A DNA stretch of 64,000 nucleotides from NCBI GenBank assembly GCA_034401135.1, contig JAWZSP010000006.1, forward strand, positions 1,550,001 to 1,614,000, written 5' to 3'. Numbering within the stretch: position 1 is the stretch's first letter; every line of letters begins with the position of its first letter. Positions 32,052 through 43,345 of this stretch are shown piece after piece. The notes under the pieces were generated by a model. That model ran no database searches and was not told where the DNA came from. It saw nothing but the letters and a program-made list of their open reading frames with translations. The position numbers and the translations under genes were made by a program. This stretch comes from Volutella citrinella. Lineage: Eukaryota > Ascomycota > Sordariomycetes > Hypocreales > Nectriaceae.

Positions 32052-32800
32052 GGTTGTCAAATAGTCCCAGGCGAAGCCGAAGAGATCTTGAGGAAAGAGG
32101 ATGCGTTCGCAGAGCTGAATCGTGAAAGTGGAATGGATTTCAAATTTCAACCTGCTGGTGCTTGGGGATAGAGTGGTTAAATAGCCCGACTGTTGATGTA
32201 GTTGTTCAGTACGAAGCATCTCAACTGTTCAGTCACAATTTGTCGGACTGTGCACTGCTGACCATGTTCGTGCTTTGTTCAGCGGCCAGTCAACACATTT
32301 AGCGGGCTCAGGCATGAAAGAGAGCTTGCAATCTAAAGTGAATAAAGAAAGCGAATGAACAGTGCAGGCTTGGGCAGATTCTGCCATGGACGGCGGAATG
32401 CATTCATTCACTCCGAAGATCGTGAGTGAAGATGGCCCAACGTCACATTTACAGTACATGTACAGTATTGATACACAAGAATAACTCACCCTTGGCTTCT
32501 TTGTGTATACTGTGGTGACCGCGAAGAGTGTCCGTCAATTGGACTAGCTCATATTCAGTTTCCACAGACCAATGGATGTGGCGCATTGTGGGCCGTGGTT
32601 GATACAGTGCGCTCTGAGTACTTTGACCACAGGGGATGTAGCAACAGGCAGCAAGGGCCGTAGCGGGCAATGGAGAGAGGCTCAGAAGGACATCGACTCA
32701 ATAACCTTGGAGGACATTGGGAGCTCTATGAACGCAGAACTAACACGGACAACAACAATTTGAGGCCGGCCTATTCTACTATTCCCACCGCATGTAGAAC
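32052..32800. other. Intergenic region between minus-strand genes
   Basis: About 750 bases holding the promoter of paralog 1 and the 3' flank of the rhodopsin-like gene. No gene seen. Confidence 0.5.
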
Positions 32801-34168
32801 TCAACGCTTTGTTCTTGTCTGACGACCAGTGAGTTCCTCCTCGCTTTCGTTGTCCCAGGCGTTGACATTGCCCGACCTGGCGCTCTCTGCCGATGCCGAT
32901 GCATTCATCTTCTGATCCGAGCGTTGGAATCCGTCGAGCGGGATGTGTCCGTCGTCGATGCGATCGTGTCTACGCGTTGACCGTAATCGATCTTGCCGAT
33001 CACCTGTGGCGCTGGAGCCAAGTGGGCGCGAGCCGCTGGTAAAAGTCGTTCCTATTTTTTGAAGCAAAAGTCGGAGAAGCGGGCGGAGCGTGGCGAGGCT
33101 GCCTGCGGTTACGGCAAGGCCTTGCTCTATGGAAGACCAAAGCACAATGTTGATGGTGGCATCTAGAGCTGTCAGTACTCGCTACTGGTCCGTCAGACAG
33201 TCAATCCTTCAGGGCTCAACTCACAAAGAAACTCGGGCTGTTTTGCGTCTTTCAAAAAGGCAAATCGCACCACGGTAGCCAAACTTGCTCTACAGCTGCC
33301 GTTAGCCCGATAATGCTACATGTGTACAGTCATTCTCACTTACACGCAGGCCAGCAACAAGACGGGTATCAATGCCCATTTTGTCTTCTTATCCATGTTC
33401 AAATCCCAGATGATGAACATGGGTAGGATTGTGCATGTAAAGTCGCAAATGATGCTGCATGCACCATACACGTATGTGATGGTGATGACGGCTTCCATGC
33501 CCAAGCACTTTCCCGGTTGGGTTCTGTTCCAAAATGTTGACACAGGCTTGCATTGAAAGAGAGTGATGCAAAAGAAGGCAATGCCTGAGACAAGGTTAAG
33601 TCCCAAGACGGAGTAGACGATCCAAGAATGGAGCCGCCTGGCGACGACGCGGATCAAGAAGTAGCTGATGGACACTTTGGCTGATGTCATGCAAAGGCAG
33701 TACCAGAGATAGCAGAACCACCAGCACTGTTGGTCGATGGGTCAGATAAATGGTTCCTGTAGGCTTGCGACGAGGAACAAACCTGGATCGCACGCGGAAT
33801 ATTCGTCTGCGGTTTGATGTCGGCCATTTTCAGACCAGCGCCGAAATGGACGCCGACAAGGGCACTGGCGGCAAAGGCAATGAAGAAGATCTAGTACCAC
33901 AGACCAAATGGAGAAGAGTCAGTCAACGTGATGGGATGGGATCCCCGCGTATTCACAACAATGCAGTCGTCAGAGCAATGGAAGTCTGCTGTGAATTGTG
34001 CCGTCGGCCTGTACGTACCAGTGCTGCAACCATCGAGTAGTCATCAATGCCAAAAGCCTTGACCAGTGCGATGCGGACATATGTCCGCAGGGCCACGGCG
34101 ACAATTGCAATGACTGAAAACACATAACAGACTACCTGAAGCGGCGGGCCGCGATTGTCGACGGCCAT
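32801..34168 (-). CDS. Rhodopsin-like 7TM integral membrane protein
   Basis: Five minus-strand exons (34168-34019, 33890-33783, 33726-33344, 33289-33225, 33168-32801) give 357 residues in frame. Donors are gtacgt, gtttgt, gtaagt and gtgagt. The hydrophobic profile fits seven helices: VVCYVFSVIAIVAVALRTYVR, IFFIAFAASALVGVHFG, CWWFCYLWYCLCM, GLNLVSGIAFFCITLFQC, YGACSIICDFTCTILPMFII, LIPVLLLACVAS and DATINIVLWSSIEQG. DDYSM after helix 1 and the CKP...FW block are hallmarks of the fungal rhodopsin-domain/PTH11-like family. The hydrophilic tail (about 120 residues) is Ser/Arg-rich. There is no CFEM domain. It is probably a plasma-membrane receptor; the ligand is unknown. It shares a divergent promoter with the hydrolase at 34846. 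Confidence 0.88.
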
Positions 34169-34845
34169 CGTGATGTTGTTGGCAGCATGAAAAGAATGGT
34201 TCTCAGCTTTCTAACGAAATACCCCCAAAGTACGAATAGGCAAAATAAAGCACGCGCAGATACCAACGGCTTTAAAGGGGCAACGCAAAAGCGGACGGGC
34301 CGCGGCCTTTGGTTTCAGCACGCGGCCACCGGGAACAGTAGCCGCCTGCGGAGATGTCTGGTCCACTATTTCTTTCGTGACAAATCGCGTAACTGATCAG
34401 CAATTGCGTTGTGCTCTGTCGTGTCTTCAGCATCTTGGAACGATGGGTCTGCCTGTTGGGTGACTCTGGAGGTGGAATAGCGCGGAGCCATGATCACACT
34501 AACCAACTAGTTCGCGGGCGTCGTCTCATAAACCCCGGCCCCGAGACCTAATGCTAACCACAAAGAAGCCTACCCCGGGAAATCCGTCTACTTAAATCGG
34601 CTCTATCAGATGCTAACGCCGATGCGCGATTGCTCCCTCCCCCAAAACATGGCCGCTCTTTTTGACTATCCTCATATATGAGACACTGCTAACATTAACA
34701 GCAAGCTCGAGCCCTTGATTCTGCGATTTCACGCCGTCTGTACGCCACCTGCAGGCCATCCAAATTTAATTACCCCTTTCCAAGTTGCTTCATTCACAAC
34801 GCCACAAGTCCCGAGCAAAAAGCCGGTTGAAACCGTCCGCCCAGC
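34169..34845. other. Shared divergent promoter region
   Basis: About 680 bases between the rhodopsin-like gene (minus) and the HSL-type hydrolase (plus). The two may be co-regulated. No gene or repeat seen. Confidence 0.55.
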
Positions 34846-35742
34846 ATGCCTAGCGTTCAAAACTACCTCCTTAGCTGGGTGATGTGGTTCACAGCCAAGA
34901 AGATCTGCTCGTCGGGCGAAAATCTGCGCAAGGCCATCGACGATGATCGCCGCACTCGAGATCCTGCTCCTCCACAAAAGCTGTACAAGCGGGTTTCCAT
35001 TGCGGAGGAGCAAAATGGCCAGACTGTGTACTTGGTGTCGCCCAAGTCCGACAAGCCCACCGTTGCGACGCTGCTGTACCTCCACGGGGGCGGATTTGTC
35101 TTCAACATGACGGTCGAACACTGGGGTCTTGTCGCTGCGCTCGCTGATAGCCTCAACGCCGCTGTTGTGGTTCCCATCTTCCCTCTGGCGCCTGAGGTGC
35201 AGCTTCTGGCCATTTACGATGCGATCCGGCCCATTTACAACAAGTATGCCTCTGAAGCAACACCTGAGAAGCCTGTCTGGTGCGGCGGCGACTCTGCTGG
35301 CGGTACCCTCGCTGTTGGACTGTCGCGAGAAGCCGTGGATGCGGGCCGTCCCGTGGCCTCCAAGCTCCTTCTCATCTCGCCTGCCCTCGACTACAGCTTG
35401 GCCAACCCGGAGATTCCTGAAATAGCCAAGATCGACCCGTGGCTGGATGTGCCGGCCGTCGCGGAGATGGGCCGCCTGGTGTGCCCCGATCTTGAGACCA
35501 CTGATCCGAGACTGAGCCCCATTTATGGCAAGAAGGGAGGACTGCCGCCCATGATGGTCTTGGCTGGAGGAGCCGACTTGCTTACTCCAGATACCAAGAA
35601 GTTTGTAGCATCTGCCAAGGAGGAGGGCGTGGACGTTGAGTTTTTCTTTGGTGAAGGCATGATGCACATTTGGCCGGTGCTGCCTATACCTGAAGCCAAG
35701 GTAGCTATCAACGCGATTGCTGAGTGGTTCTGTAAGGACTAG
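34846..35742 (+). CDS. HSL-type alpha/beta hydrolase
   Basis: A single exon of 298 residues. It has the oxyanion-hole motif HGGGF, nucleophile motif GDSAGG, acid in GGADLLTPD and catalytic His in GMMHIWPVLP, so the whole triad of the hormone-sensitive-lipase family is present. Likely activity is hydrolysis of short-chain esters, including acetylated secondary metabolites or xenobiotics. The N-terminus MPSVQNYLLSWVMWFTAKK is amphipathic but no clear signal peptide. The length matches the family. There is no PKS or NRPS nearby, so no cluster role can be argued. Confidence 0.92.
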   Translation: MPSVQNYLLSWVMWFTAKKICSSGENLRKAIDDDRRTRDPAPPQKLYKRVSIAEEQNGQTVYLVSPKSDKPTVATLLYLHGGGFVFNMTVEHWGLVAALADSLNAAVVVPIFPLAPEVQLLAIYDAIRPIYNKYASEATPEKPVWCGGDSAGGTLAVGLSREAVDAGRPVASKLLLISPALDYSLANPEIPEIAKIDPWLDVPAVAEMGRLVCPDLETTDPRLSPIYGKKGGLPPMMVLAGGADLLTPDTKKFVASAKEEGVDVEFFFGEGMMHIWPVLPIPEAKVAINAIAEWFCKD

Positions 35743-35918
35743 GTAGGGCCTAGACGTTGTGCTGTAGCCGGTCGCTAGAGAGAAGGAAGCAATGACCCCA
35801 TCCAAGGACTGTGTACAGCCGTATTCAGCTCTACGAAGTAATGGTCTGCACGGAAACTCATTCATTGTCCAAGTAGCGGACACTCGTTGCGCCCGCCACT
35901 GTACCACTTGAAGTAGGA

Positions 35919-37955
35919 CTAAGACAACAATGTCAAGACGCGAGCCATGCACCATCTGCCAAATGTCCCGGAACGACACCCACCAGAGCCCCCTTTCCCA
36001 AGCAGGCCGCCGGACGCCGACCCACGACGCCAGCGCCCAGAAGCGGCATCAAGAACTTCCCGAAATACAATATGACCTTCAAAACAGACGCCAGGTTTCC
36101 GATGACCCCCAATCCGGAGGTAATCTCGGTTGCGGCTTAACAGGGGAATAAGCAATTCACATCTCGGGTCTACCATGGTGTCAGCCTGCTCGTCCAACAA
36201 ATGGGAATCTTCTTCTTGCACGAGGCTCGACGTTGTACTTACCATGGCCGAAGCAGGACATTTAGGTGCCCGATCTCCCTTCCATCCCTTGTCGTTGGCA
36301 ATCTTGCAATACGCTTCGCCCTTTGCGGTTGACGATTTCCATTCAGTCTTGCCATAGCTGAAGTAGATCTCTCCCTTGCCGTCCGCCACTCCAATGTCCA
36401 ACCGCTCGGAGAGATGGTCGTCCTTTTCGAGGAATACACCCTTGTCGAGGTCCCTGCCGGCCGAACTGCTAGTCTTGACCGATTTGTAGATCTCCTTGCC
36501 GTTGGGATCCTTGACAAGGATGCTGGCAGACTGCTCGTTTTTGCAGTTCCATTGCTGAGTCATGTCGATGATGCAGCGGCCCCTGGTTGACTGGTGCTCG
36601 TTGACTGCTTCGATGATTGCGTCGCGGTACGCCACCATGCCCTGACTACGAGGATGGAACGTCTTGACCTGCCGTGTGGGCACGAAGTAGCCGATGTGGT
36701 TGACCGTAGCTGTGCCATCCGAGAGCTTCTTGTTGGCCACGTCGAGCTGCTTCTTGACCGGACCCTTGGGATCGAGCTTCACAATTTCAGCAATTTCGCA
36801 AAGCCATCGAGCCCCAGGATCCGGATCAGTGCCCAGCTCGTTCTTGCACTTGTATGGATTAGGGAGCTCAATCTTGCCGCTCTTCTTGAGCCGGGCGAGT
36901 TCTTTAGCCGAATCCTGGTCGTTGTCCGCGTCGAAACCAGAAACATCGATCGAAAAGTCCTTCCAGCCAGACAGGAAGAACCAGGTATCCTGACGGTTCT
37001 GGTCGGGTTCCCTGACACCTGCCTCGCACCACCGGTGGCCAAAGAATCGGTTGTTCACGTCGACCGTGATGACCCTGGTTTTTCCGTGCCTGCGATTCGC
37101 CTCCTTCACGGCCTCGCGAATGAGATTGTTGAGGCGGCCGACAAGATCATTCAGCTCGTTTCGCAGATCCTGATCGAGGTAGACGACACCGTGGATACCG
37201 TTATGCCAATTTCTATGGTATGGTTGCTGGTAGTAAAAAGTCGTGTCTTTGCAGTCTAGATCTTGCGTCGCGAAGAATAGGGGATAAAGGGTTGCGTAAA
37301 TGTAAAAGTCCTGCCCATGCTGTCAGCTTTTTCCTTCTTTTCCCCTGCTTCTCATTTCTTTACTCACGTCTCGCCCCGACTTTTTCAGAATTTTCAGATA
37401 GGCGTTTCTGATCTTTGCCTTCAGACCATTCTCGCTTTCATCGTCCAGAATCCTGCGAGAGTTCGCCTCATTCTTGAGGCAATACTGTCGATAGGATGAC
37501 TTGCTGATCCAGTTCTTGGGCGTAAGGACGCAGTCTAGCACAAGGCTGCTAAATCCAAGATCGTTTCCGCCAATCGAGACCGTCGCCAGGTTTGCCTTAC
37601 CCGGGTTCTTCCAGGAGTCTATCTGGCGGTTGAGGCCAGTGGTGGTGTCTCCAGAGCACATGTAGAACTGGTAGTCGACGTCATCCTTGCTGGTCCACCT
37701 CTTGAGAAGCTCGGCAAAGTTGTTTGAACCAACTCGGCAGCCATCGCCGCTCGTTGTGCCAGTGCCCATGCCAGCTGCGTACGAGTCACCAAAGGCCACA
37801 TAGCCAGTCTTGATGGGCCAGTCATTGACTTTTCGTGGCATGAGTTGGCTTGCATCATTGTTGTCCGACTCTTTCTGCGACTGGGGCAACGCAGAAGAGA
37901 GAAGAGGAGAGCTTGAAAGAGCCAGCAGCAGCTGGGAAGGAGTAGGAAGCCGCAT
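35919..37955 (-). CDS. Secreted SGNH (GDSL-like) hydrolase
   Basis: Exons on the minus strand are 37955-37368 and 37310-36243, and probably 36185-35919. The first intron (37311-37367, gtgagt) is secure. A signal peptide (MRLPTPSQLLLALSSSPLLSSA) leads into block I (FGDSYAAGMGTG), with GGND in block III and the His block in FHPRSQGM, giving Ser, Gly, Asn and His of the SGNH fold. It should act outside the cell as an esterase or lipase. The second intron (36186-36242) has good gtaagt/cag signals but is 57 bases long and stop-free, so retention also keeps the frame. The last 88 codons are Gly/Arg-rich and unlike the rest of the family, so the C-terminal end is uncertain. Confidence 0.82.
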
Positions 37956-38775
37956 CGTGAGTTCTGTGGTTGCGCTTGTATATTGGTCTATCCTGTTGAA
38001 TGCATCAGATTTCCCAATGGCCTCTTCCTCGTCTTATACGTCTCTCCGGTTATTCTTTGAAACCCTGTATAGCCACCTCATGATGGTAAGAAGAGGATGG
38101 CGATCCCAAGAAACAACCTGAACTTGCACAAGTCAGTGATGGGATTGCAAGGACCAGCGCGAGGTGCACCTCCGTGCAATCAGCGTCAGTCTACTTACTC
38201 CCAATAGCCTATCTGCCGCTGTTTCGTACGATAAGTCCTGGCAATGCACACTGCGCCCTCTCTCAGCCAGACCGCAGCGCAGCGGCGCAGCCTCCATCCA
38301 CCCACCCATTCGCAATAGGCTATTCGCGTTGGCTGCTCCGATACTTGCGAGACATGCATTTTTGTGGTGTATGATGGAGAATCTTGAAGTTCCCGTGTTG
38401 GTCAGCTTCGCAGGACAAGCCTTGCGCCTTCCAGGCTGGTTGTGCAGGCATCAAGATCCTTCTCCGTGGCGGTTGAAACGTGGCAGTGCGTGGATGCAAG
38501 ACATGGGCCAGGATGTCACGTCGAGACGCGAGGTCACAGCCTTGTCATGTGAGAATGACCCTCTACACTGATGCCTAAGGGCTCCCACTTGCGTCATGCG
38601 GGGCCAACTACTCCGTTATAAAGGTGTCATCTCATCACAACGCTTGGCAGAGCATCATCACGGCACCCGCCATTTATCGTCCCTTGCGCTGGACTGCCTT
38701 TTTCACCACCAGCCGTATCGCCTTTTACTCATTCCATCTCGTTTCATGCCAACGATACCTGCACGCGCCATCGAA
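37956..38775. other. Divergent promoter region
   Basis: About 820 bases between the SGNH hydrolase (minus) and the PQ-loop-like gene (plus). The TATA-like box of the latter is at 38617. No gene seen. Confidence 0.55.
38617..38623 (+). promoter_or_regulatory. TATA-like box of the PQ-loop-like gene
   Basis: TATAAAG about 155 bases upstream of the ATG at 38776, with a CA/CT-rich leader between. Confidence 0.4.
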
Positions 38776-39701
38776 ATGTCGCTCCCCATACTATTTCGAG
38801 TGTATGCAACGAGACACCAGTCGTGCACATTACCATTCTAACGCCTTCCAGTGCCATCCTCGTCCTGAGCGCCGGCTCCTTTCTACCGCAACTTCGCCAT
38901 ACCCTAGCATCCAAAACATGTGACGGACTCGCATCAGGATATGTCCTATCGAATTTGATTGTCGCAACTCAGCAGTTTGCCATCAATCTCTTCTTCATCA
39001 TTTGCCCCGAAGACGTTGAAGTGGGCGTCTTGTATCCACCCACGATTGGCGATTACCTCAACTTCGCCCAGACACTTACTGTATGGCTTGGCCATTTACT
39101 GCTGTACGTTTTTCGCGATTCCAGACTTGTTCATCCAATCATTGAAGCCTAACAACGAGACAGGTTTGGTCTCTATCTCTATTATTCCAATCCGGCCACA
39201 ACTTCAAAGAAGTCCTTGCTCTTTGTCGTTTTTATCCACTGGTTGGTCTCCATTGTCCCTTGCATCGCCTTGGCTACAATGCCGCCTTCGACCACAGGTG
39301 AGCCTATGAACAATAGATCCTGGCCAAGTGCCATGTATACAGCGCTCCAGGTTGCATTTGTTATTCCCATTACTACCATTATTGCCATTTATGCGATCTG
39401 GCCGCAGATCACGATGTTCCAAGAGCGGCCAGATGATGCCAGTCGCGACATGAGCATCCCCGGCCTCGACCTACAGGCGACCGTCTTCTTCATCGTGGCT
39501 CTTCTATGGCCTCTTCGCTGGCATTACAAGGAGAGGATTTCTGTCGGTTTTTGGTATTCAGTTGTCGGATGGATTGCCCAGGACAACTTTCTTTTTGCAT
39601 TGATGCAGGCTATCCTGGCCATAATTGCTCGGAGGTCAATGGTCGATCTGGGCGCCGGGGTCAGCATCAGCAATGAAAGAACGCCGCTGATGGCAAACTA
39701 G
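38776..39701 (+). CDS. PQ-loop-like multi-pass membrane protein
   Basis: Three exons (38776-38801, 38852-39103, 39164-39701) give 271 residues. Introns are 50 and 60 bases with gtatgc/gtacgt donors and CTAAC-like branch sites. The tiny first exon encodes MSLPILFRV, and splicing fuses it straight to the first helix. Helix 1 ends SAGSFLPQLRHTLASKTCDGLA, which fits the PQ-loop signature (Pro-Gln after a helix, then K-S/T...G-L). About seven hydrophobic segments follow, with AIWPQITMF giving a second PQ pair. PQ-loop proteins are small transporters, often of amino acids or sugars in vacuole or ER membranes. The substrate cannot be told. The C-terminus ERTPLMAN is cytosol-like and resembles acidic/di-leucine sorting tails. 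Confidence 0.78.
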
Positions 39702-40460
39702 ATAGCTCCAGGTATCAGAGCCCCCCCTTTCACATCAGGGGTACTGCCTCTGAACGCCATCTTCTCTCACACCGGATTCAATCAAAACCTCTTTCCCTCA
39801 ATCTCCTGATTATGTCGTGGCAGGGGCATTCCCGTAGCCTACCCTAGACTTTAGGGTGTTCCACAGTCAACGACACGGGACCATAATCCACCAACAAACC
39901 AACATGACCCGGCCGTGGCTTTCAAGAAACAATGACAAGCGTTGGACTAGATTTGACAGAAATTGTCAACATTATGTGCTCCGTAATTAGTGCTGTGCGT
40001 GGAACATCCACACACAGGGTGCAGCAGGCAGAGGAGGAGAAGTCAGCCGCACAATGAAGTGAGTAAGTAGAATGGCGTTTGTGGACTGTGGCAGCGGAGT
40101 GCTAAACGCTATGAGTTTCGTGAGCGCTAAACCCCGTCAATTAGAACTTGACATTGATGTTTGGTGCATTGGCGAAGCGAATTAGCGATTACTGGCCCGG
40201 GCACAGAAGGAACCACTGGAAGACCTGGTTTGGTACCGCCGTTGGGGAAAGGGTTCTGGGCCTAGTGGGCGAGCAGCCGCAGATTCTAGCTGCCCAAAGA
40301 TGTGTTTTCGCTCGGCAAGGTACCTTGCGTCTTCCACTGTTGTGAATTCAGCTCCAACACACCAGTCACTCTTTTGCGTCGCCTCACATCACTCCCAGCC
40401 ACTCCTTTCCAGAGCATACTTTGCATTCCGCGTCACGTTAAATCCGCTGAAGCAGTCAAA
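39702..40460. other. Intergenic region upstream of a small secreted protein
   Basis: About 760 bases with no supportable gene. A CA/CT-rich leader precedes the ATG at 40461. Confidence 0.5.
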
Positions 40461-40943
40461 ATGGTCCTCTACAAGTCCCTCTTTGTGGCCCTGGCCACCG
40501 TCTCGACCGTCTCCGCCAGGCGTTCTTGTACACCCGCCAGCATGAAGCTCGTCCTGGTATCCACGATAACGCCTGTTGCAGCGTACACCAGCACTTCTGT
40601 CGTCGAGGAGGCCACCAGCACGGGCTCGCCCGCCATCGAAGAGACCAGCACGATGGCTGTGGATGCAATCATCACGAATGCCATCGAGGTGACGACCACT
40701 GCTGCCGACGAGAGCACGAGAACGGCCGAAGAGGCCCCAAGAACGGCTGAAGACACCACAGCAACTACCGTTGATGAAACCCCAACAGTGGCCGAAGAGA
40801 CTGCAACAACTACCGTCGACGACATCAGTCGTACGAGGGCGGCTGCTTGGCTAGCATGCAAGACGATTGACGGCAGAGTCGGGTGCCGGCGAGAACGTCC
40901 AAGTCCTCGCGTTGTACCATGGTACTACATCCATCATCAATAG
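40461..40943 (+). CDS. Small secreted Thr/Glu-rich protein
   Basis: A single exon of 160 residues with a clear signal peptide (MVLYKSLFVALATVSTVSA). The mature part is rich in Thr, Ala, Glu and Asp, with imperfect repeats around TAEEAPRTAED, VDETPTVAEE and ATTTVDD. Such stretches are usually O-glycosylated and extended. The last 40 residues change to a basic, Trp/Tyr-containing composition, so the 3' end may be altered by a frame change or hold an unrecognised intron. No family is recognised. It could be a wall protein or an effector-like protein. Confidence 0.55.
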   Translation: MVLYKSLFVALATVSTVSARRSCTPASMKLVLVSTITPVAAYTSTSVVEEATSTGSPAIEETSTMAVDAIITNAIEVTTTAADESTRTAEEAPRTAEDTTATTVDETPTVAEETATTTVDDISRTRAAAWLACKTIDGRVGCRRERPSPRVVPWYYIHHQ

Positions 40944-41327
40944 CTAGTACCAAAGGCCAGGACAGCTATTGATGGCTTTTTCGTCCGTAAACACACCTCT
41001 ACGCCAACTCAGTGATCAACACGTCAACATGGCGCAATCTTCACGCACGCGATAGAATCCATGTGGGTTCGTGGAGGGGGGCTAGAGAGCAAAGCAAGAA
41101 GAAGAGTATTAATTCAGCCATCATTCCTAGTAGGAACCCTATGTCAGAGCTGCCTCCGTTCCTTTTCATCCCATGGTCGAATAACCCAGTGTTGCAAGAA
41201 GTGCCCAAAAAACTCCTCCGCCGAGCCACATCAACTACCGTAGAGGAAAAACGCCGCCGACCCTCGTTCCGCCGTTGACTGTACAAATTCCCGACCTCGT
41301 AGTCAAACACGGCAAGCACCTGCCAGA
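40944..41327. other. Convergent intergenic region
   Basis: About 380 bases between two 3' ends; nothing recognisable. Confidence 0.5.
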
Positions 41328-42539
41328 CTAGTAACCGCCATACGTCTCACGAACTTGTTGCTCCTCTTCGGAGACGGGCTTTGGGACCCAAACCCACCAC
41401 TGCTGGTCCACCGGGTGACGAGGAAGATCGCCCCTCAAGGGGTAAGTCCGCTCGCACCCGCAATTTGGCTCGGGGTGTGAGAGCCGCCGCGGGGAGCGGC
41501 GCGGCGCCTTCTTCTTCGGTGCCAGGAACCAAGTCACGCCAATGTCGTTTGGGCCATCGGCTTGCCCATCCAGCATCTCGACGCCAGCAGGTCCAGAGCA
41601 GTAGGTTGAAGGCCTACCAGGAGACATTGACAGATGCCCTAGGTCGCGACGAAGCCTGCGAGTCAGGGCTCGGAAAGTATGCCAGTCAATGTAATAGGGG
41701 TCCAGCTCGAAAAGCTCCGCGTCCGATGGCAGCACCCTCCGTTTCTCTCGCCTCGCCACCACCAGTGTTCCCTCCTTCCAGTCGAGGACCTGCTCCATGG
41801 ATCCGGCAGATTTGACTTCGACGGTCGATTTCGATTCGGCCCCGTCTCGCTGCTTCATGATCTTCTGGCAGTACTCGTCCAGGGGCAGTCCCCAGGCCTC
41901 GTGGCCCTTAGCACCGTCGACGGAGGAACTTTCCTGTGGCTCGTTGGAAGACACGGTGCCTATGCTCAAATCGAAGAATCGAAGTTCTTTCCAGCCGTTG
42001 CTGTGTCGTAGGAGAAACTCCAAGTGTTTGAGGTCTGGGGGCGAGTGATCTCCAATCGAGTTGACTACCGTGAGGACGTCAAGCCGCAAGTCGGGCACCA
42101 TTTTGAGCAACGAAGACGAGTAATAACGGCCACGTCCCCAGAGGTTTTCAGAAGAGATGCGCAGATGTCGTATCTTTGACCGAGTAGTCGAGGGTAGAGC
42201 CAGTAGCTTGTCGATGGCCAGAACGTTTTCCTCGACACAGATGAGTATCTGGCTAACCCATCGGCTGCCAATCTCGGCTCGTACAAGCTGACATGCTTGA
42301 AGAAGGGGCAAGGGGCATGATACTGGACGAGTCTTGGCGATGTTGGACCAGGAAAGTGGTCGGCCCCAAGTAAGGCGTGTTGAACGGAAAGTCTCGTCGT
42401 AGATCATGTATCGGACCTCGGGGGGGAGTCGTCGAAAGAGTTGGGACTTTGCTTGCACATCCAACGGTTTAGTCGGTTGGAAATCCGCAACTGGAAAGCT
42501 TTCCATGGGCATGTAGGCCACTGCGCGAGTGTCGGCCAT
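41328..42539 (-). CDS. 2EXR/F-box-like family protein, paralog 2
   Basis: A single exon of 403 residues. QLFRRLPPEVRYMIYDETFRS is the F-box-like/2EXR motif, followed by TRLTWGRP, RSKIRHLRIS, MVPDLRLDVLTVV, NGWKELRFFDL and MKQRDGAESK. The C-terminal 80 residues are basic and Pro-rich and have no counterpart in paralog 1. It is tandem with paralog 3 (same strand, about 0.8 kb apart), and the two share TRL-WGRP, absent from paralog 1. Function is unknown; adaptor function through the F-box-like helix is inference. Confidence 0.8.
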   Translation of the reverse strand: MADTRAVAYMPMESFPVADFQPTKPLDVQAKSQLFRRLPPEVRYMIYDETFRSTRLTWGRPLSWSNIAKTRPVSCPLPLLQACQLVRAEIGSRWVSQILICVEENVLAIDKLLALPSTTRSKIRHLRISSENLWGRGRYYSSSLLKMVPDLRLDVLTVVNSIGDHSPPDLKHLEFLLRHSNGWKELRFFDLSIGTVSSNEPQESSSVDGAKGHEAWGLPLDEYCQKIMKQRDGAESKSTVEVKSAGSMEQVLDWKEGTLVVARREKRRVLPSDAELFELDPYYIDWHTFRALTRRLRRDLGHLSMSPGRPSTYCSGPAGVEMLDGQADGPNDIGVTWFLAPKKKAPRRSPRRLSHPEPNCGCERTYPLRGDLPRHPVDQQWWVWVPKPVSEEEQQVRETYGGY

Positions 42540-43345
42540 CGTGTTGATTCAGACTGTTGAGAGAAGTTGCAGGATGATGATGAGCCAGGGGCGGAAAGAT
42601 TGGACGCTACGAAATAAATACTAGCAGCTGCCTGTTCGCAAGTTGCTGTTACCGCCGCTCTTCGAGCGTCTTGTGACACAGGGTCCCTCCACGGTGAACA
42701 GACTCTGAAAGGTAGCTGAACGGAATATCGACTCGGCGTTGGCTCCCTCCCTCACTTGGTCAGAAGTGACACAGCAGTTGGCCTTGCTTAACCTCACTCG
42801 ATCCTTTGCGGGTAGCGTGCAGTGATTGTGCGTTTTTGATGCTGCTAGCACTTGAAAAAGATCTTTTCAAAGCCCCCTACATGCATCATTCTTTTTGAAT
42901 CGCTCAGGGACCATCGCCTTGTCGTAGCAGGAAAAGCCAGCTTAGTTGCATTGATGGGAACAACGACGAGAACAGGCCCCTGGCTTGATAGCTGGCAATT
43001 CTACCTGTAACTCAAGTGCACCATTCCAAGCACTCGCATGAGAGAGAACAAGCCGTTGGTGAAAATGAACACCGGGTTTACTGACTCAGGCTACGGCTAC
43101 GATTCACATTGAACATGGGGCACGTATTTGCGTAACTGGGAATTTCAGTACCAACGAAACTGTTTAAATGCATGATGTGCAGAGAGCTTCTGGTCCGACT
43201 GTCTGAGAGTGAAAGTTCCTTGTGGGCGGCAGTACAGGTAAAAAACTCCAACGGAAAAGAAAAATGCCAGATGTTGTTGCCTCGTTGACACCGGGCAATC
43301 TGATCGGCCTGGCCGCCCGCGCAAAATCAAGATTCTCGTTCTCTT
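42540..43345. other. Intergenic region between tandem paralogs
   Basis: About 805 bases with the promoter of paralog 2 and the 3' flank of paralog 3. No gene seen. Confidence 0.5.

Noticed and set aside
34729..35979. Minus-strand open frame of 416 codons
   Set aside because: Antisense shadow of the HSL-type hydrolase, whose triad motifs are intact on the plus strand.
40469..40861. Minus-strand Val/Ser-rich open frame
   Set aside because: Antisense image of the Thr/Glu-rich secreted protein, which has a proper signal peptide.
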